This document shows, in pieces, positions 23,805 to 34,474 of a stretch of 64,000 nucleotides of DNA. How positions within the stretch are numbered: position 1 is the stretch's first letter; each line of letters starts with the position of its first letter. This stretch comes from Annona cherimola (taxonomy: Eukaryota; Streptophyta; Magnoliopsida; Magnoliales; Annonaceae). Under the pieces are notes generated by a model. The model searched no databases. It was not told the DNA's origin and saw only the letters and a program-made list of their open reading frames with translations. The stretch lies in assembly GCA_030490835.1 (NCBI GenBank), contig CM059977.1:8956765-9020764 (forward strand), written 5' to 3'. The translations under genes and the position numbers were made by a program.

Positions 23805-24280
23805 GCCCTCGTCGGCAGAGGAAAAATAGGTGAAGATAAAAATTGCACTAGCACGTGCAAGACCGGCACGCGTGAGAAACGGAAGGCGTTGATGTCCTGC
23901 GGATTTTGGGCGAGCGCAATAACGGTTGGGATTTAGGAATTATCCGTCCCGTCTTCTTGTATCCTCTGTTGCACTTCTGATGTGGACGACGATGATGATG
24001 ATGGCGTATCGCGAGCGATTACGGTTAGCCGTTTCCGTTAACTGATTTCGAGCATCTCTGTTCATTTCGCCCTCCCTCGTTTCGGGGGTCCAATGGCCAT
24101 TTTTCCTGTCCCAGCAGAGATTTCACGCACTGAAATAAGTGGATCGATGATGCACCGGCCCGCGCGCCACGAGCAACATTCGCAGCGATGCATGCATTGA
24201 CATTGCGTCGAGTCGTGCATGTCCAATGGATCGAGGAATATTTATTAGAAAGTAGTAATGTCTAATAAAGGATGGAGGGA

Positions 24281-24589
24281 CGAACCGAGGCGTGCTCGGT
24301 TGGTGACCACAGCCGTAATAAGGCTTCTGCGGGGCTGCGGTCGTGGGTTTGAATTCCATGTTGGAATTTCGGCCTAGAAAAAATGGTGTGGGAGTTGTGG
24401 TCTTTCTTTGAGGTGGAGTGGGAGCTGTTGTCTCCCTTTGGCTGGGTGGAAGTTGTGTCTTCCTAATTCTTTAGTGGAGCTGTGTCTCCAGATTTCTTTG
24501 GAGGAGTTATGTATCTCCGTATTTGTAAGAATGTCTCAGAACTACAATGTAATATGTGTTGAGATGTATGTAAATATAACCATCAAAAA
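24281..24589 (+). mobile_element. tRNA-derived SINE with target-site duplication
   Basis: 309 bp. The head has an A-box-like GTGCTCGGTTGG (24292-24303) and a B box GGTTTGAATTCC (24346-24357), spaced as in a tRNA-type RNA polymerase III promoter. The body has repeated GGAGTTGTG / GGAGCTGTG words. The tail ends CATCAAAAAA. A 17-bp target duplication (AATAAAGGATGGAGGGA at 24264-24280; AATAAAGGAGGGAGGGA at 24590-24606) differs at one base. Tail words (AAGAATGTCTCAGAA) recur near 29920 and 37040, suggesting further decayed copies. Confidence 0.85.
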
Positions 24590-24663
24590 AATAAAGGAGG
24601 GAGGGATTCCAATTGGTTGCATGGAATTGAACTTGTGTAAACTCTAGGTTGAGGTACAAGGAT

Positions 24664-24901
24664 AAGATCCATGCATGGCCCTCCCTTGGAACTTGTTTTT
24701 TTATTTTTTTTATTTTTTTATAAACATATAGAGCTAGATATATTTAATTTATAAATTAATTTTTACCATTTTTATATGCTTTTAAGTATATTTTTTATTT
24801 TTAAACACAATAACATTTCTATAATTTTCTTAATCTATATAAAAATAACAAATAACAAATAAATTTTTGGCTTGATGCATGGGGGTAGCCATGCATCTTG
24901 C
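24664..24901. repeat. Small MITE with CATGCAT-type ends
   Basis: AAGATCCATGCATGGCCCTC at the left end matches the reverse complement of the right end (AAGATGCATGGCTACCCCCA). The AT-rich core carries weaker inverted matches around TTTTTACCATTTTTATA. Related to the outer MITE in the LINE (14418-15172). Confidence 0.5.
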
Positions 24902-25395
24902 CGCACCCGATCACCCCTCCCTTATGATTACATGACAATCTGATTCCGACATTTCATTTAAAATAATTTATTTAATTAAGAATATAAATTTTAGTGTTCT
25001 AATGCTTGGGGCAATGGTTCTAATGGATTTTCAAAAATTACAAGTGGTTTTGCATATATTTCAAATTTGTAAATCATATAACACTTTACTTTAAATGATC
25101 TCCAGTCTTATAGTTGGAAAAACGACGTCCAACTATAGTAACTGCATTGATTTTTAATTTAACCATCGAGTGCGCCCGAACTTGTTTGTGGACGTGAACG
25201 TTGTGGGGTATCTAAGCCATCAAAATAAATTACAAGCACCCTTTTACGTCCCGAAGGTGTAACGTCGCCGCGCCGTGGACGAAAAAGAACGCCGGGGATT
25301 ACATTGATATTGGCATGCTGCAATAAAATATAATCTCAAGATTAGAGAAAAAAATAATCGGATATGTATCCACTGTCATACTGAGGCATGTTCGG
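24902..25395. other. Intergenic, no feature seen
   Basis: AT-rich with a short GC-richer piece at 25160-25300; no coding segment, inverted repeat or promoter that I could support. Confidence 0.4.
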
Positions 25396-25556
25396 CTGTC
25401 AATTTGAATTTCATACACATTTATAACTTAACATGTATTATTAGTCTTTGGTCAGTGATTAAAAACCGCCCCCGAAGTATAATTAGATGTCAATTTGAAT
25501 TCCCTGCACTTGTTTGTAATTTCTAAGTATTATTAGTCTTTGGGCAATGACTAAAA
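25396..25556. repeat. Imperfect tandem duplication, period about 91 bp
   Basis: TGTCAATTTGAATTTCATAC...TATTATTAGTCTTTGGTCAGTGA is followed by a second copy beginning TGTCAATTTGAATTCCCTGC and containing TATTATTAGTCTTTGGGCAATGA. Two copies only. Confidence 0.6.
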
Positions 25557-25790
25557 ATAACTGCACGTCAAAAGGGGTTGTCCAACCATTTTTAATTATT
25601 TTAATTATTTTTAACATATAAATTAGTTCAAGAATTACTTACCAAAAAATTATTTCAAGAATTCATACTTTTAGTTATTACTAAGATAAAAATGGATGTC
25701 GCGTAAAGAAATCTCTAATTGAATTAGTAGATGGTGAAGTCGTACTGCCGCCCCTAAATTATAAATATTTGCGGGCATTAAAAATATGCT

Positions 25791-26180
25791 GATGAATGAT
25801 CCTGTTGACTCGGCTAAGTAAATGCTCCACTTTATACACTTTAAAAAATCTATTTACAACAAATTTTTTATTTTTTCTTCATAAACGTATTTGTTTAAAT
25901 GTATTTAATATACAAACCAAGTTTTACCATTTTTAAAAATATTTATATATTTTTAAAATTTTTAAACATCCTTGTATATATATGTATTTAAAATACTCTT
26001 ATCTTTAAAAATTTTTAAAAAATATATACATATATTCAAAAATGGTAAAACTTGGTTTATATGTTAAATACACTTATATAAATAAGTGCATGAAAAAAAA
26101 AGTAAAAAATATTATAAATGAATTTTTCAAGGTGGACTAAGCAGGGCATTTACTTAGCTCGGGCTAACGGATAATTCTTC
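25791..26180. repeat. Mutator-like foldback MITE, copy b
   Basis: 390 bp. Ends are GATGAATGATCCTGTT and (reverse complement) GAAGAATTATCCGTTAG. Exact 9-bp target duplication AAATATGCT at 25782-25790 and 26181-26189. Arms share TTAAATGTATTTAATATACAAACCAAG-type words in both orientations and match copy a at 14554-14965. Duplication length and long arms support a Mutator-like origin. Confidence 0.85.
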
Positions 26181-26189
26181 AAATATGCT

Positions 26190-27277
26190 TTGAACCTTTT
26201 TACAGAAATTATAACATACATAAAACACACTTTCAGTGAATTTTGATAACCCTTTAAATTTTTTATTCTTTTGGAAAATTTAAAAAGTAATCAAAAATTT
26301 AGGCAGGGATTATACTTTTATTAAAAAATAGTTTTGTTTAATTGCCCACAAATCAAATGATTTACCGCTAGCTATATATGATCACCATGCTTCTTTATAT
26401 TATGATTGTCTTTAGTAATTTTTTTAAAAGAATTTAATTATTGTGCAAGTTCTTAATCCTTACTCTAAATATTTTTTTGTAAGATCAACTTTAGAGGTAT
26501 TAATAATCATGGTTAACCAATTAACCTGCTTGTCCAATTAATTTATAAATAGTTTGGATTGAAATTTTCGAATAAATGATTTATGATTTGTTAACTCGTT
26601 CAAACATTTAAATAAATAAATAGATTGATATTGAGATTTTATAACCCGTCAACATGTTTAGTAACTCGTTCAACCCGTGTAATCCATTTAAAATTTATAT
26701 ATATATAAGATATATACATAACAAGGGTATTTTATTTTTGCAACCATGTCTCCTACTTCCTCCTAGAGTCATTAAGCCTATTCACACTCTAGAATTTTTG
26801 AAATCCTAATATTATCCTTCTGCCCAAACTCTTTCCACCTGCCTAGACTCACACTTTGCTATGGCACTCAGTGTCATACACACCTTAGCTGTTCTGAGAT
26901 TTCGCCTCTTTGACTGTGCTCTTCTTTGTCACTGGGCCGCTTTTCCCTTGGATTTCATCATTCTTCTCTCATATTCAACTATTGTCTAGTGTCTTTTCTC
27001 TTCTCGCATCCTCGGGTAGTGTTGTTTTGAGATCTAGATCATCCTCCTTCTAGTAGGCCTTTCTCTCAGTCTGTGAGTGATTGCTAAAGTCTCTGTCGCC
27101 ATCACCATTGTTGTAGTCTAATTCACCGTTGACGGTATATTATTTTGCCTATTTAATATTTGATAGTTTTCACTTATAAATTATCCACAAGTGGGTTGGA
27201 ATGGTCTTATTTAAGATTTTTAGCAATAAACTTAGTTATATTTACAACTTGTTAATAAACCACTAACTTATTTACTT
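26190..27277. other. Intergenic, no gene seen
   Basis: AT-rich to 26740. 26740-27130 is C/T-rich with balanced composition but no open reading frame of note. 26480-26700 contains GTTAACTCGTTCAAAC / GTAACTCGTTCAACCCG repeats, which resemble the ends of plant hAT elements, without a partner end that I could place. Confidence 0.35.
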
Positions 27278-27712
27278 CTGTTTGGCAATGGCCAAAACTA
27301 GAGTGACATTTTTACATTCAAAAAAACCTGTTGCATCACATTCGAATGGCGTCCCCTTCATGCGCAGGCGCATTTACCGTGCTCAAAGCATTAAATGTTG
27401 CCGCAACGAAATGCATGGATATCTCGTAGGTGTGTGCGCACATGCGTTTAAACGAGCTATGGACCGAAAATCCCGTAGGCGTGTGCGCACATGCATTTCA
27501 ACGAATGCATGGATATCTCGCGCACATGCGTCTTTGGCCCCAATCGCCGTTCCCAAAGACGGCGATAGCCTGATGCACCCGTACCCTTGTCAATACCTTT
27601 GTCAGTGGCAAAGACGCGGACGACAGCTCGACACGATGGGTTTTTTCAGACGGCCCCTGCGTGAAAAGTTAAAATAAAAAAAAAAACACGAGTTTTGGCT
27701 ATTGCCAAACAG
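27278..27712. repeat. GC-rich terminal-inverted-repeat element with internal palindromic tandem repeats
   Basis: Ends are CTGTTTGGCAATGGCCAAAA and (reverse complement) CTGTTTGGCAATAGCCAAAA, about 25 bp of inverted repeat, enclosing 435 bp. The inside is far more GC-rich than its surroundings and has two copies of GTAGG(T/C)GTGTGCGCACATGC about 48 bp apart (near 27427 and 27475), a palindrome at its centre, and a partial third copy at about 27510-27530. A 131-codon frame (27282-27677) spans it but is probably a by-product. No target duplication recognised. Confidence 0.6.
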
Positions 27713-28335
27713 ACTGAGTTATAAATGTGTTAGAAATGAAGTATTTAAATAAGTTAATAAATGTATTAAGTTTAAAATATTTTAAATGAATTAGGATAAG
27801 AGTAAACTTCAGCCGTCCAATCGGTACCGTTACCACCTCTAACCGGCTCATGTGACGTGACATGCATGGTAGCAAAACCCAGCAGCTGCAGCTCTGCCCT
27901 GCGTTTCTGCGATGTCATTTTCTGGGGAGCGCATTTGGTTGATTCTGGCCGAGATAACGTCGAGAAGGAATCAACGGGAGCCACGCCAACCGTGCCACAT
28001 CTTGGCATGCAACATCGCCGAAGATGGTCTCGTCATGTCATCCAAAACCAAAAGCGATTGGAAAAGAGGAGCTGAACTACCGCTTGATTTTTTTGCGTTT
28101 TTTTTATTTTTTCCCCTGTTCCTGTTGACATAGCTTGCATTCGTTGGGAGGCAGCATTCAAATTTCACCATCGAACACAGATTATCAATGATTATTTATG
28201 AAATAAAATTAATGTCATGCTTCACGAGTCATTCATCTATGCCGTAGTTGCATTACTTGGACAATGACATCATTACAATAACAGTACAACTTACATTGCT
28301 GCCAGTCTCTCACCACTTGACTGTTAGTTTATTTA
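27713..28335. other. Intergenic, mixed composition
   Basis: 27800-28080 is GC-balanced with overlapping 70-80 codon frames on both strands and no recognisable domain; 28080-28335 is AT-rich. No gene call. Confidence 0.35.
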
Positions 28336-28337
28336 AC

Positions 28338-28760
28338 TATGCATATTTGTTTTTTAATCCATGAGTTTCGGCATTTAATTTTAAACTCTATAAGTTTGTA
28401 CTATTTGCATTTTAGTCACTACCGTTAACTGCATATATGAGTTAACTCATGCCCATGAGTTGACTCCTATTCTCATGTTCTTGAGTAGACTCGTGCTCAT
28501 GAGTATATGTCGTTAACGTCAAGTTTAGTCAACTCATAAACACAAACTGACTCATGCTCATAAATCAACTTATGTTCAACTCGTGTTCATGAGTCAACCT
28601 ATGAATACGAATCGACTCATATACACGGTTAATGGTAGAGTTTTAACGGCAGAGATTAAAATACAAAGATAACAAACTTACAGGATTTAAAGAGTAAATA
28701 CATAAAACTCATTAATTAAAATGCAAATATACATGGTTAGAAGGACTAAAATGCAAATAA
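28338..28760. repeat. Foldback element with CTCATG...CATGAG core
   Basis: The left arm (GCATATTTGTTTTTTAATCC, CATTTTAGTC) matches the reverse complement of the right arm (TGTATATTTGCATTTTAATT, CATTTTAGTCC). Between them, 28440-28630 is packed with ACTCATG, CATGAGT and AGTCAACTC words, forming many short palindromes. Arm wording resembles 28971-29430. Confidence 0.55.
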
Positions 28761-28970
28761 TCTGTTGTACTGTGGAAAACTAGGGGTGGTGCACATACGA
28801 TGTATTTCTCCATTATCCAATTTCATATCATTGATTGTTGAAATTGGTGTTAATTTTAAATATGACCACCATTTTTAAATATACTCACACATTTACAAAT
28901 ACAATAATTTCATGAATTTTATTCATTGTTTTTGCCAAAATATTGTTGACTAAAATATAATCAATCTAGC

Positions 28971-29430
28971 AAGGAATTCGTGTCTTAAACCCTCTAACTT
29001 TGCATATTAGGACATTAGACCATACAAAATTTTAGTTTTTGCATTTTAAGCCCTCACCCCCGACAGCATTAAAAAACATTATTAAACTCATGTGTAATGT
29101 TGAAAATACTATTACATTTGTATGAAAAGGAAGACAATCATGACCAACAATAACATCACTTGCACAAATAGAGTCTCATGATTCTTATGAAGTGATGACA
29201 TTTACTAAGATAATGTTGGTTTTTGATTATGCTTGCCTTGCTTTTTATGCAGATGTAAGAGTATTTTCGACATTGTACATGAGAGTTAACAATGTTCTTT
29301 AAAGTCTTTATAAATGAGAGTTTAAAATGTAAAAATCGAAACTTTGCAGGATTTAATATGCTAACACGTAAACTTTATGATCCAAAATGCTAATACGCAA
29401 AAGTAAAAGATTTATGACACAAATTTCCCT
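28971..29430. repeat. Foldback element with long inverted arms
   Basis: AAGGAATTCGTGTCTTAAAC at the left and the reverse complement of the right end (AGGGAAATTTGTGTCATAAA) begin arms of roughly 100 bp (GCATATTAGGACATTAGACC opposite GCGTATTAGCATTTTGGATC). Flanks AATCTAGC and AACTTAGC may be a decayed target duplication. Non-coding core. Confidence 0.55.
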
Positions 29431-29999
29431 AACTTAGCTTAACAAGAAATGAGTGCTCCTTATCTGACTAGTTTTTTCTCGCGAAGGAGATCAAGAGTTA
29501 TTCAGTTCTTTGATAAATATATGCATATATAATTATATACGCACATGATTGTGTTTGAAGAAGTTTAATTTAGCCACATGGTTATAAGTGGTAACCAAGC
29601 AGCCCATGGTTCAGCTCGATATACTTATCTAATCAAGAGAAAATAAAAATTTTGTGGGGAAATCCACCTAGATGTAATGCTAAGTTATCGTATGAAGATA
29701 ATACTTTTGTGTTTGAATGACAAGGCGTCCCTTCTCCACATGCTCTCTTTATTGAAGTGGGGAGGAGCTTGCACAGCAAGTTGAGGTCATTGCTTGCCTG
29801 AGTTCAACTAGTAGTGATAGCAAAGTCTCTCAATTTTCATGGGAGTATCCACCATTTAGAGAAAAATATGATATTTTTAGATATTTCTTAGAATGTTATA
29901 AAAAATTTGTAAAAATTATAAGAATGTCTTAGAATTTGATTGTAATATCAGTTTAGATTACTATACAAATAGACACTCATTAAAAAAGTATAAGAGAGG
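29431..29999. other. Intergenic with a possible decayed SINE
   Basis: 29920-29985 (AAGAATGTCTTAGAATTTGA...CATTAAAAAAG) resembles the tail of the SINE at 24281-24589. A tRNA-like head upstream is not convincing. The rest shows nothing. Confidence 0.3.
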
Positions 30000-30590
30000 G
30001 CATGATCAAGTGTGGCGAAGTTGCAGCTAGTTGTACCACTTGCAAGTAGTGTAGGTGACAGGAGCAATGTTCTCCTTAGCTCAGGTGAGTAGTTCGAGTA
30101 CCCCCCATCCCTTCTTCCCTTTTATATACGGGTTTTTATAATACAATTCTTTTAATATGAGGGTTCTATAATTTCTCCCTTTATATAGTGGATTAGAGAT
30201 TTCCTTCTTATATAAGGGTGTTTATAAAATAATTTCTTTGTGAGCATTGTGAATGTGTCTTATTGTAATATTTGATATCACATTATATGAGTACCAATAA
30301 AAAAAGTTAAAACTAGCTGGAGCATTTATTTTTTTATAAATTGGTGGTCGCACATTAGATTGTGCATGTAGCCCTAATTTGACCTTTTTGAGTATATATT
30401 TTTATTTTAAAAACAAAAAATCGACCAATGCCCTTCTATTTTTAAAATCCAAAAATTTTGAAAGAAAAAAACTCCACCCCACATGCGATCTAATGTGGGT
30501 CCACCAGTTTATAACCTAAAGAAAAAAAATCGTAGCAACTAGTTGCAACTTAGCTGCACCTGATCATATCATGCCAAAAAATAACGCTAT
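30000..30590. repeat. Foldback element with probable nested insertion
   Basis: The left end (GGCATGATCAAGTGTGGCGA, AGTTGCAGCTAGTTG) matches the reverse complement of the right end (GGCATGATATGATCAGGTGC, AAGTTGCAACTAGTTG). A central piece (about 30045-30305) has a B-box-like GTTCGAGTACCCC and ends ACCAATAAAAAAAG, so it may be an inserted SINE fragment. Confidence 0.5.
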
Positions 30591-31690
30591 TTAACATGCA
30601 ATGAAAATTATTATTTACGTAGAAAGGGGAAGAGAGATTTGAGTTGGTGCAATAAATATTCTATAGTAAAGCATATAAGCGAAACTAAATGCAGTACCAA
30701 TCATCATATTTGGAATAATAGTGAAAATGCAGAATTATGTTCTCACCATTTTTTTTTTATATATAAACTACTTGGTCGTGTTTGAAAATAGGAGTAAAAT
30801 TTAAATTTGTATTTGGAATTATTGATGTGATTTCACTGTCGGAGTTATTTCTTCATTTCTCCCACAGATATCTGGTTCCTTTTTACCCAAGCAGCTGTCT
30901 AGAAAGTAGGCAGAATAATTTTTTCTGTGAATAGTTAAAATGTTCATTAATTGATTCATGTCCATCAACGTATTATCTTAGTTTTCACCCACTATTTTAG
31001 ACAAAAGTGCTCTCGGTTCTCGAATAAGTAGAATGGCAAACTAAACACTGTACTAAGCAATTGCACGCCATATAGCTAGAGCCAATTTTGACTCTCAGCC
31101 TGTTTGGAAATTAGCATATTCCACCAGAATTGGGCTCGTCTGTTAAATTGAAAAATAGACAAAAGGATTACTAATTAAAAATAGGCGGGTTTTCGAATGT
31201 TACAAACTTGCAATATTTCAGAAAGTTCCAATCAAAGCATCACATGTAAATATAAGATCGTCATTAATTATTTAATCAAGGTATTAAGTTATGTTGCAAT
31301 TAGAAATCCATGCCGGAATAAAAATTTTAAAAGGTATTTATTTACCCCACGAGAACACAACGTATGACCGTATGGAAAGACCCAACATGATTCATGTAAC
31401 TGAACCCATAAGTGGAGAACAGCTTATGATGATAATGATTTATTGATCTCAGGAGTTCAATTTATCATAATTTAACACCAAGATTTTGCGCATGAATATA
31501 AGTACAATGATTAGTTTGGATCTTCTTAAGGGACTGCTTTGTAAGATGTAAATAGTTAGAATCAAGTGAAATTGAAAGGAGTGAACCGGGTAAAGTGCCA
31601 ATAAAGTAAAAATTAATAGATAGTTATATCTAGAAAGGGCTTAGCTTCTACGAAACTTTTCTTTTATATAACTGTTTTCATTTTAATATT
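30591..31690. other. Intergenic, no feature seen
   Basis: AT-rich single-copy-looking DNA without open frames, inverted repeats or promoter motifs that I could support. Confidence 0.4.
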
Positions 31691-32110
31691 TTGATGGTTG
31701 ATGAAAATTTATCTAATCTATTATGCATAGAAATCTTTTCATTTGTTTAATACTATTGTATGTGAGGCTCATTTATAAATGTGTAAAATCAACCTAATAA
31801 AATAATTTGATATTAAATAGCAATTTTTAAGTAGTATTTTCAACATCTAAACTATATAAAATATCGCTATTATGTCAACAAATGATTCTATAATATATTA
31901 TTACATTCTAATACATATATGAATGAAACTAAATATTTTCATAATTTACATATAAAATACATTTATTTTTGAACAAATACGCATAAGTACATTTATTTTT
32001 AACCAAATGTGATCACACACATATTTCATTTGTATGGAAATTGATATCATAGTCAAACAAATAATATTAAATACAATAAATTAATTAAAATTTTCATCCA
32101 TGGTTGATAT
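31691..32110. repeat. Foldback element of the 38-42 kb family
   Basis: The left arm (GGTTGATGAAAATTTATCTA, TTTCATTTGTTTAATACTAT) matches the reverse complement of the right arm (CATGGATGAAAATTTTAATT, TTTGTTTGACTATGATATCA). The centre contains TCTAAACTATATAAAATATC, shared with 38.7 and 42.1 kb. Confidence 0.5.
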
Positions 32111-34474
32111 TTATAGCTACTTTATTTTTTTAATCATTTCTTCATATAATTCTATATAATTATTTTCTTTTTCAATCATTTCTATACAATTTTATATACA
32201 GTTAACTTATTTATTTTAAGTTTATTTCGTTTATTCTTTGTCATTATCCCTATTATATCATATTATTTTATACAAATTTCAAAACTTTTATATCAAAAAA
32301 ATTTATTACTGTGGAAACAAACCCAAAGAGAAATCGTTTCAATGGAATCAGAGCCGCCAGAAACGGCACAAGACTGGGAAAATCGGCTGAATTTGCTGGC
32401 TGGCAGGTGATGATGATCAAGTAGACGGACAGCTAGGTGATGACGGTCCAATGTCCGTAGACCATAGGCTGCGGAAAAACGAGGCTCCCAGAAGACATCA
32501 GCCTCCAGACTCGCTTACATAGTTACATGTTGTTTCCAGCTTTCAACTGTGGGCCCATGTTGCGCCGCTTCTCAAGGCCAGTTCTCCTCCGCGTCCATCT
32601 CGCGTGAAAATGAAATACAGCTAATTTTTGCTCTTTGTCAGATTGCTTCTCACCAAGCTGCCACCACCGTCGCATCACGTGCACGCCGCTGGCTTCTTGG
32701 CTGCATGATAAAACCTTCTCCATCGTCGATCATGGGAGTGTTCGGTCCACCTACTCATAACCAACGGCCTGGATGCCGTTGATATTCCTACACGCTGGCT
32801 CCTCTTGATACGCTGCCCCGACGCGCCGAGATTCAGGATAGCGACCCTAGGCAGATGATAGGGACGTCAACATTATAATCCGTCGAATATTCACTAAAAA
32901 TATTGTTGGCTTCAAAATTTCCAGACGGATCTGATTGTATAAATAAACCTTACTTTAACTTATCTAATCAGCAATTAAAGGGCCATCCGTCCGTCCTCAT
33001 TTCCGGTTATTTGTACCTTCCAATTGTGGACCCTGATTTTGAGGCAAAGATAGCGAGCTGTCTACTGTCCCTAGTGGCTACTAACCCCATTTTATTCTAT
33101 TTCAGCACTCTGAATTTTTAGTACACGTTTGGTAATTTTGAAGCGTGGAATTCGTGATGAGGTGTGAGAGCGTGTTTACTGGTACACTTATTTACTACAT
33201 CAATCATCATATTTTTTTTTTTACTTTTATCTTATTTTTTAATAATTTTCTTTATAATAATTTTATTTATTCTAACTTTATATTTATCATCTTCTATCAA
33301 TCACATAATTTTCAAAATATTTTATTTTTTTCACTTCCAACTTTATCCCCAGTCCCATAAAATATCTATTAACAAACATCTCTTTAGTATTTTACAGCAA
33401 TCGTGCGTAGAATAAAAAGATGATATGATCCATTTGTCAAATTCTCGAGCTAGATACCTACTGTGTATGTATTTATTCATTTATTTTTATTTTGGTCAAT
33501 TTATGTAAATTATTATTTCAAGTGTATTAAATCTGCATTTTTTGACTTCTAACTTTTGAGTGTGTTTGAGAAGTAATAAAATTTTTGACGTAAAATTTGT
33601 TAAAATAAAAAGTAAGGTGTTATAATAGAGGTAATGATAAGGAATAAAGATAATAAAGTTAAAATAGATAGTTCAGTTATATCAGTAATTATGTAAAAAT
33701 AATTGAAAAATAAGATAATTATACATGAAAAGTAGAAAAATAATTAAACAAGAATAGTTGTGGACAGTAAAAAAATTTAGATAAAAAAGTTTTAGTTTAA
33801 AATTTTTTTTGAAGTATGTTTGAAAAACGATAAAATTTTTGAATAATAAGTTTTTTTTATGTAAAAGATAGTTGTATATAAATGAATGAAAAATGTAGTT
33901 ATAAAAAGAAATGTAAAAAAATGACTAAAATAAAGATAGTTGTAAAGCGATAAAAAATTTTGTGTTTAACAACATGCCCTTGTGTTCTCAAACGCCACTT
34001 TTCATTTGTAGCAAATGGCAACTTTTGTCACTCCTGCTCACGGCCGATCGCACTCTTGAAAATACTTATTTTGCTTCATTTACACTTTACAGATTGCAGA
34101 GGGCGATCCCGCCTCCTACTTTCCGTGGCGTCATGTCACGGGGATTGTTTGGTAACTTAGAAAAAGGATAGAAATATGAGTAATTTTTTTAAAAATAAAC
34201 AGAATAATAAATATAATATAATAAGATAATAATTAGAAATAAAGCGAACAAAATTAAAATAAATAAAGTAATTATATAAAAAATATAAAGAAATAATAGT
34301 AAAGTATGGAAGTTATATAGAAAAAGTTTTTGAAAAATATTTTTATTCTTTTATAATTAATTAATTATCAAACACATCCATAGTAATTATAAAGAGAAAA
34401 TCATCCATCCACTTCCTAATTCCGATTAAAAAATATTTTTCTTGTCACCTTAAATTATTATGTTATGTTATGAT
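32111..34474. other. Intergenic with decayed Tourist-like MITE pieces
   Basis: Fragments with the family words lie at about 32095-32325, 33121-33415, 33549-33800, 33815-33975 and 34147-34380, in both orientations. 32330-32880 is GC-balanced and differs from its flanks; its short frames on both strands match nothing I recognise. No gene called. Confidence 0.4.

Noticed and set aside
24281..24360. A functional tRNA gene from the A and B boxes
   Set aside because: The head does not fold into a clear cloverleaf by eye and is followed by a SINE body, tail and target duplication.
27282..27677. 131-codon frame as a protein gene
   Set aside because: It is contained in an inverted-repeat element and covers palindromic tandem repeats; no start context or domain.
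28440..28630. CRISPR-like array from repeated CTCATG/CATGAG words
   Set aside because: Plant nuclear DNA; repeats are short, irregular and palindromic without uniform spacers.
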